Both the position numbers and the translations under genes were made by a program. The notes below the pieces were generated by a model, which worked only from the letters and a program-made list of their open reading frames with translations, ran no database searches and was not told where the DNA came from. Shown here piece by piece: positions 1 to 13,799 of a DNA stretch of 64,000 nt. The first letter of the stretch is position 1, and every line of letters starts with the position of its first letter. The stretch spans positions 11,203,081 to 11,267,080 of the forward strand of contig OZ037767.1 in NCBI GenBank assembly GCA_964035545.1, in the 5' to 3' direction. The DNA comes from Bugula neritina. Its lineage: Eukaryota > Bryozoa > Gymnolaemata > Cheilostomatida > Bugulidae.

Positions 1-300
1 ATGTTTGTCTTTTTAAATCACTGAATCATATTGTAACTGTAATGGAGTTCTTATGCTATGCTATTTCACTATGTGGTAATTCTTGGCTAACCATTCTACT
101 GTTATATGACTGCTATATTACTGCTATATTACTATTATATTGCCATTCTATTACTGTCATGATAATACTATACTACTACCATACATTACTATTATAGTAC
201 TCTCACATTAATGCTATATTACTGTTATATTATCGCTATATTACTGTTATACTACCACTTTATTACTGTCATTTATGGCTGACAATACACTCTTATCTGT
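1..300. repeat. Degenerate TTACTGCTATA-type simple repeat
   Basis: A short unit resembling TTACTGCTATA recurs imperfectly, mainly between about 100 and 265. It looks like a decayed minisatellite or an AT-rich simple repeat. No coding exon is supported here. Confidence 0.6.
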
Positions 301-328
301 AGACTACTGGGCTGTGCTTAACCAATAG

Positions 329-903
329 AAGTGTGAAAAGTCAGAGCAGGTCTCAGTACTACACTTCTCGTGACCAATCAGCTTCCCCATACAGACGTAG
401 CTGTATCCTGGAGCCTCGGTTAGAAGTTTCGCAGCAGGCATCAGCTAAATTCAGTCAGGAAATGCAGGTGCACACTGGGTCTACTTTAATACGAAACGTT
501 ACATTAAAAGTTAATTGTGTTAGATACTTCACACAATCATTTATAAAAGACTAGGTTAGGCTTATCATTAATGAATTATATAACTTTTCTTAGTAATTAC
601 ATGGCAAGTATATTTAATTGCAGACCTAATAGTAGAAAAAATCTATAAATATAAATCACATGCTTTTGTTTCTCGCAATGATGAATGTAATTGTGGAACT
701 AGCTTAAAGAACTCACGATGTTGTCTAAAAGTATGCTCATGCAATTATTACAGTTCTGTCCCCTATCATATCTAACAGTTGACACTTTACATCAGGTGCT
801 TTGTGTTGTCTAGGCAGAAGATGTGCTGCAGGGTGTAACTCTCGGTGATTCTTTTGCTGACTCGGCTGATGTCGTCTTCATCCAGCCCGACTCATTCAAG
901 TGA
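329..903 (+). CDS. Last two coding exons of an unrecognised gene (5' part outside the window)
   Basis: The exons I can support are 329-467 and 814-903. The first follows an AG acceptor (CCAATAG) and ends GAAATGCAG before a GT donor. The second follows TTGTCTAG and runs to a TGA at 901-903. The frame is open through the first exon and joins the second in phase 0, giving about 75 residues: a Ser/Arg/Gln/Tyr-rich stretch (SRSQYYTSRDQSASPYRRS), then an acidic C-terminus ending FIQPDSFK. The composition suggests a disordered tail rather than a folded domain. I do not recognise the family. The transcript probably continues through 904-1755, where an AATAAA lies at 1729-1734. The join rests only on splice consensus and phase, so it could be a chance open stretch. 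Transcript evidence would settle it. Confidence 0.5.
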
Positions 904-1755
904 GACTAGATTTCTCTTTTGCTTCTCTATAGTAGGCAATATACAGTAGATAGTAGATAGTAGACAGTAGATAGTAGACAGTACAAAATAAAGAGTAGAT
1001 AGTAGATAGTTGACATTAGATAGTAGACACTAGACAGTAGATAGTAGACAGCAGGTAGTAGATATTATACAGTACAAAATAGAGAGTATATAGTAGATTC
1101 TGAACATACAATAGGTTTCATGCTTCCCTGTGCATCTAGTTTCTTTAGTTTAACTTTACCTTTAGTTCTACATCACATATTCATTTATTTAAACATTATT
1201 TGTCATTACCTTGTAAAAGTTGTAATGCCTTCAGTTCTATATTTAGTCTACTTAGATGCTGTTTAGTACTTACTCAATTATAACTGCCGGTAGTTGATTA
1301 ATGTAAGAGCATACATGGTTGAAAATAAGTTTATTGAGATTGGAATACAGTGCCAAGTTGTTATGAATACATTCAAATTCCCCTGAAATGTGTTTATTAT
1401 GCAATCAATGCTGTTTCAGAAGAGGTGTTAAAAGAACATTTGAGTTTTTGAGTGTCATAAATGATGAGGAAGAGGTGCCCAGAAAAGTTCAGAAACTAGA
1501 CAGCCGGTTTGCTACAAGAAGTCATCGAAGATGATGTCTCGCAACTCGCATAGTATACTTCTGATACATGTCATTGTGTGACTCGCAGTTTACCTGTATG
1601 ACATTTTTTTGTACTCATAAGATTTGAATATGCTTCTGTTTCTGTTATATGCTCCTATTTTTGTTGACATTCTTGTTTTTGTTGTACAGGTTTATACCAT
1701 TTTAAATGTGCGTTTGGTTTTACATGCCAATAAACCTATTCTGATGCATTTAAGA
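904..1755 (+). other. Probable 3' UTR of the upstream gene, with a TAGTAGATAG-type simple repeat
   Basis: This stretch lies between the TGA at 901-903 and an AATAAA at 1729-1734. Positions 930-1100 hold a degenerate tandem array of TAGTAGATAGTAGACAG-like units. No further convincing exon is seen. Confidence 0.4.
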
Positions 1756-2660
1756 AAAAAAAATCTTAATATCTATTTTATTTTTTAATCAATATCATAA
1801 ACTTTCGAGAAAATGGTGGAACTGCGTTTAAAACTTGTGCTTTACTAGTGTATAAACTAGAGTTAAACTTTAACCGGATATAGTGATGTGCATGAGTTCA
1901 GCTCGTTATGTAACACTGGGTCACAACATCTGGTGTGATAAGGCCGTAGCGGTAGGGTACGATTCTATACTTAGCATCTCTTATCAGATATTTCCTCTTC
2001 ATTGACGTCAAGAGTTATTTCCATATTATTTTTCTGCCGGATATGATGTCGATCCCATGTACCAGATCCATCAACTTGGATAGATACAAATTTCCTACTT
2101 TTATTGTCGCCCATGAAGTTTTTACATTATTAAAGTGACTAACATCAGTTATTGAATGAAAACAAAAGCTGTCCAACACTTTTCCAGCAGTTTTAATGCC
2201 TAACTTATGAAAATCTCACAAAATATAGGTAGCTGCAGCAATAAAGAAATTAAAAAGAACCTGTGTTCTAGGTTAAAATGTAGCTTCAGGAGTTGGTTCT
2301 CATGAGAGTTTCAACCTGCGTACACTTCAAACCAACATTTATTGAGAAAAATAAACCACTTGGGCTATCAAACTTTCTCCACCATGTCACAAACAATTTA
2401 ATCTAATGCCTGCGTTTAACTAGTTCTGCTGCAAATGGGTTGAATCATTAGTCAGTGCAGTTATGGCATTATGACTCATTCAAATTGGTAAAATAAAATA
2501 AATAATATACTAATTGAATTCAAGGGTAATTGCTATTAGACAACCAATAATATATCTTAATACTTTAACTGATGGCAATGATGACCTTGCCTTTATAAAT
2601 CATGCTGTTTCATAAAATATAACTCATGATCAAACATGAAAGATTGAAATACATACTACA
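1756..2660. other. Intergenic, nothing identified
   Basis: AT-rich sequence with no supported exon, repeat array or RNA gene on either strand. Confidence 0.5.
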
Positions 2661-2667
2661 TATGGAA

Positions 2668-2872
2668 GGAGCAGTAATGGTCTAGGGGTTAGAGCGTTTG
2701 CCTAGTAAACACAAAATCATGGGTTCAAACCCCGGCAAAGGCCATTGGTGATGTTAGAAAGAGCATCCAGTCATATTTGCTTCTGTGCCCCATCTGATGA
2801 AGTTCTTAGCCCGATTTAACAAAAACCCTTTCCATCAGAGGTTTCTCACAGAAATATAAACTATAAACTTTT
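2668..2872 (+). mobile_element. tRNA-derived SINE, copy 1
   Basis: A pol III A-box-like segment (TGGTCTAGGGGTTAGAGCG, 2678-2696) is followed by a B box (GGTTCAAACC, 2722-2731). Then come a SINE body (GATGTTAGAAAGAGCATCCA) and a 3' part containing TTCCATCAGAGGTTTCTCACA. The copy at 35.7 kb shares the same head, body and tail, which shows a dispersed family. The GTTAGGAAGAGTATCCA-like core resembles SINE cores I associate with molluscs; this is from memory. Confidence 0.85.
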
Positions 2873-3011
2873 GTGAGTTTTATAAGACATATGGATATAA
2901 GTATTAGTTTGAAGAGAATTTGTTATCTGTAATTAGTATATTGAGTATTTGCAATTGAATATTAATAGCAATATTAAGTTAATACTTTTCGATATATGAT
3001 AATGGTTTATT

Positions 3012-3272
3012 ATACATGTTATACTATTGTAGCTCTGTAGGTTTGCATGTTATACTGTTATAGGACTGTAGGTTTGCATGTTATACTATTGTAGGACTGT
3101 AGGTTTGCATGTTATACTGTTATAGGACTGTAGGTTTGCATGTTATACTGTTGTAGGACTGTAGGTTTGCATGTTATACTGTTGTAGGACTGTAGGTTTA
3201 CATGTTATACTGTTGTAGAGCTGTAGGTTTGCATGTTATACTATTGTAGGACTGTGGGTTTGCATGTTAACT
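3012..3272. repeat. 31-bp tandem minisatellite, about 8 copies
   Basis: The unit is close to TGTTATACTGTTGTAGGACTGTAGGTTTGCA. Copies differ by single bases (ATTGTAG/GTTGTAG, GCATG/ACATG). The array ends about 270 bp upstream of the TATA box of the next gene. Confidence 0.92.
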
Positions 3273-3543
3273 GCAACAGCAGGTTGGAGAACTAAGTTTG
3301 CTAAAACTTTCACTCATTAACTGAAACGTGCTTTTATTTCTGATGGCAAGCATGTAGCAACTAAAACGACCGTGACGTTATGTATTTGCTCAGCTGTTTG
3401 AAGCCCACTGACACTTGTGCTGATAGTAAAGTATAAGTCTTAGACCTTAGACACTCAGATACGTGGAATCACAAACCCGTCCCTTAAGCCTTAGTGAATC
3501 AAACTAATGCATGAGAATTGCCGCATGTGATGATGGCAGATCA

Positions 3544-3604
3544 TATATAAGGCTGGGTTTTGTTGGTATTCAGCATTCAGTGGAATCAAGTACAGCTTAG
3601 CAAG
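3544..3604 (+). promoter_or_regulatory. TATA promoter and noncoding first exon of the secreted repeat-protein gene
   Basis: TATATAA lies at 3544-3550. Initiator-like TTCAGC/TTCAGT motifs follow 27-35 bp downstream (3570-3581), a normal TATA-to-start spacing. A short untranslated exon would run from there to CAAG at 3604, before the donor GTAAGC at 3605. The intron would end at TTGTAG (3784), four bases before the start codon. Confidence 0.75.
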
Positions 3605-3788
3605 GTAAGCAAAGCAAAGTAAGTAAGTGAAAGCAGTAAAGTGTAAAAACTTCTAACTCAAGTAGACTAAACTTTATTACATAAATTTGTTATAACTTGA
3701 AACAATTCATTGGATATGCTTATATTACAATAATAAATGTTGAATATGAAGATTGTCTTATCTTGTGAATGTGTGACATTGTAGCAAG

Positions 3789-6700
3789 ATGAGACTTTCC
3801 GTTGCATTGATCGTTGTTGTTGGTTTGTTCGCCTGCTCCCAGGCTGATGTGTTGGACACTTTGAAAGAAACTGGAAAAAACCTAGTGACTGGACTCGTTA
3901 ACAAAGGAAAAGAACTTCTTACAAGTGAGTAACCTTATGAGAGTTGCCTACTATTGCTTTTGTTCTCTAGCACGGTCAATTCATGAATTTAAAAGTGTCA
4001 TATACTGCTGCCAACAAACTCGATCAGTAGTGTCCAGCGTTCAGTTACATTGTATTATATCCTGTAAAAAGATAGAACAAATGAGTTAAATTTTTTGGAA
4101 AAAGCATTTGCAGATCATTTAGGAGCAGTAGTGTAGACAGTGAGATAGCCTAAATTTTATAATGCTTTTGTTTAACTTTGGTTTGTGGCACAGGTTGAAA
4201 TTATCGCGAAAACACAACTTCTTTTGCTACATTTCTAATCTAGAACACAGGTTTTTCTCAATGTATCCATTACTGCACCTACCTCAGATTCCGTGCAATT
4301 ATTCTCACTCATGAGCTGCAGTCTAAATAAAATTTACTTCTCAATTAATGTTTTGTTCGCAGTGTTTTAATATCGTAATTATGTAGTTTATTTAATTATT
4401 TATGTGCTCATGGTCAACTCAAAAGTTTTATGCCTTGTACTTTAGGTGTAGCCCAAAAGTTTCTTGGAAAGTTGTTTGGCTCAGGTCTCCTTGGCAAACG
4501 TGATCTTGCTAGCTTTTCTGATAAGTTGAAAGGTGCTTTAGCCAAGGTGAGATCATGTTAGGAATTGTGGCCATTGTTACTAATTATAGCCTGTGGAATT
4601 TACTAGGAAAAGCTATTGAATAGTATATTGATAATAATATTGGATATATAGCTTTCAAATAAAATCAATTACAATGACTTTCTGCTGAAGATAAGTGTGA
4701 GTTAGAGTGAGGGATTAAAGAGTTACTCTGAGTCAACAAAAAATTTATGAGTATCATTATACTAGAACTTCTAGCATCTCCATTGACTGACTGAAATATA
4801 CTTTGTTCTGTAATTTTTAGGCTAAAGACCTATTCGAAACTGCAAAAGAAAAGGGCCTCACACACTTCCAAGGTGCTGTGGACAAACTGAAAGCTGTTCT
4901 CAAAAAATTCCACGAGAAAGTTGGTGTTCTTAAGGTGCGACCATGACTACTACAAATTATACCATTTGTATTAGATTAGTTGAGGGGTATTTATTAACTG
5001 GTAAATTTCATTTACCCATTATATGCTCAAACAACCACAAGGCATCCCCATTTCTGTAAATAGCAATTATTTCTTGATAAAAAATCACCTCTGTGGCAAC
5101 TTACACAGCTTGCCTTTTCTTTGGTCTTTGCATGGTTAGGTCTAATCTATCTTCAAGTTGAAGCTTTATCAGTTGGCTGAAGTATGCAGTCTTCCTCATG
5201 CAGTTATATCTGAATACTAAGATTTCTCTTAAGTATGTGGCCCTTCTCAGTTCATCAAACCTTTCAAATGTCTGATGTCCTCGATGTCTCAATCTTGTAG
5301 AGTGCTGATGATGCCAAGAAAGCTGTTGATGCTGTTGTTGACGATCACAGCAAGGTGCAAAAGAGAATTCTCGCCGATCTTCTACAGAAAGGAAAAGACC
5401 TTTTGAGTGGTGCTGTCGGTCTTGTGAAGAATGCAGCTTCCGTTGTGAGCATAAAATTTTTCTTTTTTAATTTATGTGTAAGTAGCAAGTGCGATAAGCT
5501 GTCGATTATTATTTCTTGAGTTTTTGACTATGTCAAATAATTTTCAGTTGAAAGCCAAGGCCAGTGAACTTGTGAGCGGCCTTCTCCAGAAGGGAACTGA
5601 CCTTCTAGGAAAGAGAGCTACTCTCAGTGATCATCTTCAGACTATCGGTAGCGCCCTGAGCTCTGCTGTCTCTCCCTTCAAGGATGTGAGTACTCTAGAA
5701 CTTTCTATACTGACCTGAATAGGTGCAACTACATCTATAGTGTTGGTATTGCCCAGTAGCTTCTGTGGTGTAATGGTTACTGCTTGCAAGCCGGAGGTCT
5801 GTAATTCGAATTTCTTACTATAATTATTTTTATTGTAAAAAACAAGATATTTCCTGCTGTTTATTGTAATGCAACTTGCCACTTTCAAATTTATTAGGTC
5901 AAATAGTATGTTATTATTTTATTTTAATTCAAAGAAGTGAGTATTTCAGGTTTTTTAAAATTTTGCCTGTACCTAAAAAGTGCTAGCCGTTAGAGTTATA
6001 ACTACATAAAATACATACATAAAATTTGGCATATGGGCTTTGTTACACTATAAATTTTGTCAATGCATGTCATCTTCTTTGAGTAATCAGAAAAAGAACT
6101 TCATTTAGTCTTCATGTAGACTATAAAAGTATTTTCTAATGAGCTAGTGTCGAAAATCTTTGTCTACTTCTGGCCCCATACTGCATTAGACCAAAGAACA
6201 TAATGCTTTTTTATTTCACATTTTTTATAACTTTACTTAAGCTTTACCTATTGTAAACTGAACACTAGCTGAATAACAAAGAGCATATATGAAGAAACTA
6301 AAATAATCAAATTTCCACATATCTCAGATTCAGAGTGTATGTATGAAGAAAAGCCTGGTACCTAATTAAAACAGTATGTTTTGAAAATAGTTTAGCAATT
6401 TAATAAAAAGATATTGTAGTTCTGTTTTATATTTACTTCAGATTATTGCTGGACTTGGAAACTCTCTCAAGGGGCACTTCAGCAACTTGGTTGACACCGT
6501 CAAGGGTCACGCCAGCGCTCTCAAGACCAAGCTGTCCGGACACGTAGATGACTTGAAGCAGCACGGATCCACTCTCCTCCAGCACGGAAAGAGTGCTCTT
6601 ACAGCTCTCTCTGAAGTTGCCAGCGACATTCTGAGTAAGCAGTCTATAATAATATGTTCTAGATTCAGTTGGTTTTCTACATCTAATGTAAACATTGTAA

Positions 6701-6853
6701 CGCATTGTAGTATGATGAAGTGTAATACTTGTTGTGTAAATTACAGAGCAAACCCTCAGCAATGCCCAGTCATCTATTGATGGAGTAGCCAAGACCGCTG
6801 CTAATGCTGGACAGACCGTTCTTGATCACTTCGGTGGTGGAAGTTCTTTCTAA
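3789..6853 (+). CDS. Secreted amphipathic repeat protein with internal KR sites (unrecognised family)
   Basis: The coding exons are 3789-3924, 4446-4546, 4821-4934, 5301-5444, 5548-5685, 6442-6634 and 6747-6853. Every junction is GT/AG and phases match, giving 310 residues. Residues 1-19 are a clear signal peptide (hydrophobic core VALIVVVGLFA, cleavage likely after SQA). The mature chain has no cysteine and is rich in Lys, Leu, Ala, Ser, Gly and Asp. A motif like LLxKGKxLL recurs: LVNKGKELL (exon 1), LLQKGKDLL (exon 4), LLQKGTDLL (exon 5) and LLQHGKSAL (exon 6). This suggests repeated amphipathic helices built by exon duplication. KR pairs at residues 63-64, 138-139 and 187-188 follow GLLGKR, KVQKR and DLLGKR, and could be convertase sites. 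The start is fixed by the signal peptide and the acceptor four bases upstream. The secreted nature is firm. The function is unknown: a lipid-binding helix protein, an extracellular-matrix protein or a peptide precursor are all possible. Confidence 0.87.
5735..5818 (+). mobile_element. tRNA-like SINE or tRNA-pseudogene relic in an intron
   Basis: This lies in the fifth coding intron of the secreted-protein gene. An A-box-like TGGTGTAATGGTTA (5766-5779) and a B-box-like AATTCGAATTT (5803-5813) have tRNA-like spacing. The acceptor stem does not pair convincingly, so I call it a tRNA-derived relic rather than a functional tRNA. Confidence 0.5.
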
Positions 6854-6872
6854 TTCTGTAAATTTATGAGCC

Positions 6873-6898
6873 AATAAAAATTAATTGATTGCAATAAA
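6873..6898 (+). terminator. Polyadenylation signals of the secreted repeat-protein gene
   Basis: AATAAA occurs at 6873-6878 and again at 6893-6898, 20-40 bp after the TAA at 6851-6853. This gives a very short 3' UTR. Confidence 0.75.
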
Positions 6899-6904
6899 TT
6901 AATT

Positions 6905-7388
6905 TCTTATTGAGTCAAAAGGCATAGAAGTTTATAAGATTTTGAGCCTAATGTATTTGAAGTTATTGTCTCAATTTCCACCATTGGAAGACAAACATGA
7001 TGTCAAAGCATTTCAATTAAACTCTTTTCTTCCAGCTATTCAAGCACTCAATTGCATTGCTTCAAATGGATCACAAATCGATTTGTGGTAGCAGTTTATA
7101 TGAACTTATTGTTGTGGGTTCATTTACTGCGGCTGTTCCCAAACATTCGCATGTAACGATCGAAGCAATAAAATATAGCGATAGTCTAATAATTGAGCTA
7201 ATTTTAAACTCTCATGTTTCAGAATTAATGGTTAAGGTTAATGGTTAATGGTTAAGTAATTTACAGTTCAACATTGTTAATTGAGAGTTATCCTATCATA
7301 AACTTTATATGAAAATTCGTTATATTCCAATATATTGGATTACAAAAGCGATGTTATAGCCCAAGAAACAACAAAAAACAACCCATTA
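6905..7388. other. Intergenic, nothing identified
   Basis: AT-rich sequence between the secreted-protein gene and the hammerhead repeat. Its only feature is a short GGTTAATGGTTAATG run near 7230-7255. Confidence 0.5.
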
Positions 7389-7429
7389 CTGTTTTGGGTT
7401 ATGGCTAAAATATATATATATTGCTCCGC

Positions 7430-7672
7430 AATGACATTCAGTGATTGAGCTCTCTCACCATGGTCACAAACTCAAGCTGCTAGCATTTTGCAAGGCTCGT
7501 GACTCCTAGGTGACCCCTAGAGTCACTTGAGCTCTCTGGCTTGAGTTTACACACCTTTTAAATATGCTTTAGTAGAAACATAAGTTTCTACTATTGCGAA
7601 GGTGTGGGCCATGGTACTCTGTTCTATGCTGATGAGGGGACAAACCCCGAAACAGCTGCTGTCCACAGATTG

Positions 7673-7712
<40 letters not shown>
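7430..7712 (+). mobile_element. Hammerhead-bearing dispersed repeat, copy 1, ending in (TA)n
   Basis: About 245 bp (7432-7676) match the reverse complement of about 60185-60430 over their whole length, including TGGTCACAAACTCAAGCTGC, the AGTCACTTGAGCTCTCTGGC segment and GGTGTGGGCCATGGTACTCT. Both copies finish with the same hammerhead-like fold and then a TA microsatellite, so the TA tract behaves like the element's 3' tail. It could be a pseudo-LTR of a Penelope-like element or an independent non-autonomous element. The adjoining Penelope element runs toward it on the opposite strand. Confidence 0.8.
7622..7670 (+). ncRNA. Hammerhead ribozyme motif, type I-like (one stem I mismatch)
   Basis: The conserved core can be read in order: stem I strand TTCTATG (7622-7628), CTGATGA (7629-7635), stem II GGGG-ACAAA-CCCC (7636-7648), GAAA (7649-7652), and a very short stem III (ACAG/CTGT). 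The H17 position is C at 7663, followed by the returning stem I strand CACAGA (7664-7669). One stem I pair is A opposed to C; the copy at 60.2 kb restores it. Hammerheads with tiny stem III are known from Penelope-like elements and retrozymes. Activity in this copy is uncertain because of the mismatch. Confidence 0.78.
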
Positions 7713-7717
<5 letters not shown>

Positions 7718-7743
7718 TATCTTTACGAGCTAGCAATTTAATT

Positions 7744-10188
<2,445 letters not shown>

Positions 10189-10189
10189 A

Positions 10190-10960
10190 TTGCGTTGCTG
10201 TCAGGTATTCTATAAAGAAATCTTAAACCAAACAAAAGTATTGGGATTTTGCTCTCAATGATAACTGATTGTGTGTGGCAAGTAACTACTACATGGGATT
10301 TTCACCACATGAGAACATTCTCTCTATATGACCATAGTTTTAGGCTTTTAGCTTATTTAAAATCTTGAATTGTCTATCTAAAACACCACTTATACAATGG
10401 AATTATGTTAGGAAACATAGGATGGCTGGAAATAGATATTGGCAATGTTAAAGCCTGGTTTAATAGAATGTAAAACTTGCAGAGGCAACGCATGCAATTA
10501 GGCAGCAGTCATGGGTCAGCATGTTAAATTAGTATTGGAAAGCATTTTGTCCACACTGACACAAACAAGTGAATAACCTTTGCCTTTGTGTATCCATATT
10601 TCAACCAATATAACTTTAAGTTGAGTATGAATAGACGTTCTTTTCACAGCTCATTCTATGCTCTACCTGATTGGTTGAGAGCTGATCAGCTGATCAGTGT
10701 TGAAGCTATTATTACCTCCAGGGTAGAAGATTGCAGGATGTGGAAGTTATAGGTTGGTAATGTTTTTAAATGAATATGGCTACACTTGGAAGTTTTAGTT
10801 AATTTGGATTTCAACTCTCAGTATTGATGAATATCCCTGCCTCAACAACATGACTTTCAACTTTACTGCAGCTTATTAATAGATATATTGTAAATATTGC
10901 ACTTCAACTAATGGCCATTAAAATAGCAAAAAATGGCAAGTACACATTTGGCAGGCTGGT
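10190..10960. other. Intergenic, nothing firm
   Basis: There is no convincing exon. A short palindrome (AGCTGATCAGCTGATCAG) lies near 10680-10700. Confidence 0.4.
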
Positions 10961-10974
10961 AGAAAATAGAATCA

Positions 10975-11215
10975 ACATATGATGGATGACTTTGCTAAAT
11001 TACTCTAGTAAACAGTATAGAACAGAAAAGAATGTGCCATGTCAGGCTTTGAGCAATGAGCTATCAGTTCTGACAGCATAGGGCAGTTGATGTGTTGTAT
11101 GACGTACCTGTAAGTTGATTGGCCAAACGGAATGTTTAACTAGAGTACATCACAATTAATATATGGAGTTGTTTTATCTAGAATGATATTTTCAGCATGA
11201 TGTCTAAAAGTGTAA
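10975..11215 (+). promoter_or_regulatory. Promoter block of the triplet family, copy A-type (diverged)
   Basis: Homologous to blocks at 21.65-21.95 and 30.22-30.51 kb. It shares ATGGATGACTTTGCTAAATT, then TGACGTA at 11100-11106, and an inverted CCAAT box (GATTGGCCA, 11117-11125) 10-12 bp later. A weak TATA-like TAATATATGG lies near 11158. No clear first-exon donor survives. It could drive copy A (start codon at 15,868), or it may be the leftover promoter of a lost paralogue. Confidence 0.5.
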
Positions 11216-11859
11216 ATAAAGCACATACAGTGCTAAATGCTAAGTGGATTTATTAGCTTAGGTCTACCCAACTACATGCTATACATTTTAGGAAGTGTCT
11301 TTATCACATGATACGACAGTAAACACAATCATTTATAAGATGAATATTATGTTGATTAGTCTTAAATTTGTGGAAATTATGTGTTTCCTGTGATAAGAAT
11401 CAATTATACTGTATTTACCATTTTAATTAAAATTAAATAAAGTACTATACATATACTAGAAACTTGTTTCTATTAGTTATTATGTTCAAATTGATAAAGT
11501 GGGCTGTGCTGCTGTTGCTACAGTTTCAATAAAACGTGTGACTGTGCATTTATGAAGGGGGGGGGGGCTGGGGTTGCAAATGCTGGTTTTAAAAACTGCA
11601 TATGTATGATATACCTTCTAGACATCCTTAAAAGTGGTCAAACCTATAACATGGGCTGTTGGCCCAAATGACAGTTTTTCTGCTTCTTTTTAAAAAACTC
11701 ACTGAACTAAATTTAAAATTTATTTAATTAAGGTAGAGTATTTGTTCAATCAGCATAATTGCAGTTATTTTTAAAATAAAGCATATCAGAAATTTGGCCA
11801 AAATTTTGCATCAAGAAATAATTCACAGTTCAGTTGAGTATAAGAAGACAAAAGATTAC

Positions 11860-12300
11860 TATTTTATAGTAATATAGTATATAAGAGAAATTAATTATTG
11901 TTATGGTATTGTAGTATATAAGAGTATATACGGTATTATTTCTGTTATGGTATTATATCATATGATAGTATATTTTTTGTTTAGTAAATGAGAGTATATT
12001 ATTTTCTTATCTATCAAATATTATTTTATTACCATTTTTGACACATTATCTTGTGACTACAGACAAGCATATTTATGTTTTCTATTAGATTTCCGTTTTT
12101 ATGACAACATAACAAAGCCTCTGTTTAACGCCACACCATCCGGGACCTGTCTTTATAAAAACAATCTTCTGAAGTATTTAGTGGGAATTATATATTTCCT
12201 TTTTTGTAAAGCCTCTCTGTGTTATGCTAATCCTGCTAATAGACAAAAACGCAGAACGTGATTTGGCCTTACAAATTGTTTATTGAGAATTACAACCTTC
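11860..12300. repeat. Segmental-duplication block (shared with 18.2 and 33.2 kb)
   Basis: Contains GTAGTATATAAGAGTATATA, TCTATCAAATATTATTTT and TTATGCTAATCCTGCTAATAGACAAAAAC. The same series occurs at about 18,180-18,540 and 33,170-33,520, and part of it near 27,160-27,250. This marks an old duplicated unit that spans the gene triplet. Confidence 0.7.
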
Positions 12301-12309
12301 AGGTTTTGA

Positions 12310-12920
12310 TTGTATCATTGTTCAGTGCAGCGCCCATATATTATCTTAGCTTAAATTGATAATCTGCTATTGCATCATCATATTATAATATCCTTCGTCA
12401 TGATAATGTTTCCTGATGTTAAAAAATATTGCTCTCAATGCATCCTCATGAAGCTTCTGAATGCATCAGTTGATACCGGACTTGACCCATAAGTTGAATT
12501 ATGTAGGTTGTGTATAGGGTAGTGAGGCTTCATTTCAGCAACTGATGGGAAGACATTGTTATGTTTATTTTACAGTAAAGTTAGATTATATGAATGTATT
12601 ATATTACATGAACCTTTACATGAAGGTAATATATTAAAGTATTATATGAGTGTATTATTATATAAATTATATAATTAGAAATTATATAAGTAGCAGATGA
12701 CAAAGGTGTGATAATGATAATAGAGTCAGCTAAAGTCTCAGCATCTGTGAAACAAGTGTTAATAATTCCCTTTCAAATCAGAGTGCCTCTGCTCCCTACT
12801 GCAGTTAATTATTAGATGATTAACGCCATCCATCATGATACTGAAGTAATTATTTCTATTAAGCTCTGGACTATTACGTAATCTGCTGCCGTCAACTCAA
12901 CTCCCTTCTCTACGGAATAT
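12310..12920. other. Noncoding, nothing identified
   Basis: AT-rich sequence without a supported exon or array. Confidence 0.4.
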
Positions 12921-12933
12921 CATTTGTCTAACC

Positions 12934-13786
12934 ATACCACTACACCACCATATACCACTATACCACTGTACCACCACACCACTGTACCACTATACCACCA
13001 TACCACTACACCACTGTACCATCATATGCCACTATACCACCATACCACTATGCCACTATACCACCATACCACTACACCACCATACTACTACACCACTGTA
13101 CCATCATATACCACTACACCACCATACTACTACACCACTGTACCATCATATACCACTATACCACCATACCACTACAGCACTACACCACCATACCACTACA
13201 CCACGGCACCATCATATGCCACTATACCACCATACCACTACACCACTACACCACCATACCACTACACCACCATATACCACTATACCACTGTACTACCATA
13301 CCACTGTACCACTATACCACCATACCACTACACCACTGTACCACCATACCACTACACCACTACACCACTGTACCATCATATGCCACTATACCACCATACC
13401 ACTACACCACTACACCACCATACCACTACACCACCATAAACCACTATACCACTGTACCACCATACCACTGTACCACTATACCATCATACCACTACACCAC
13501 TGTACCACCATACCACTACACCACTACACCACTGTACCATCATATGCCACTATACCACCATACCACTACACCACTGTACCATCATATGCCACTGCACCAC
13601 TACACCACTACACCACTGCACCACCATATGCCACTATACCACCATACCACCATACCACTACACCACTGTACCATCATATGCCACTGCACCACTACACCAC
13701 TACACCACTGCACCACCATATGCCACTATACCACCATACCACCATACCACGGCACCACCATACCACCATACCACGGCACCACATAG
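12934..13786. repeat. TACCAC-type minisatellite, about 850 bp
   Basis: Built from interleaved 9-10 bp pieces such as CCACTATAC, CACCATACC, CACTACACC and CACTGTACC, with higher-order copies carrying ATCATATGCCAC. It is open in several frames only because of its periodicity, and I do not call a protein. Confidence 0.93.
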
Positions 13787-13799
13787 ATTTGCTCTTAGA

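Noticed and set aside
5101-5292. Minus-strand frame in an intron of the secreted-protein gene
   Set aside because: It lies in an intron and overlaps the polypyrimidine region of the next acceptor; no gene features.
10680-10705. AGCTGATCAGCTGATCAG palindrome as a possible operator
   Set aside because: It is short, single and without positional support near a transcription start.
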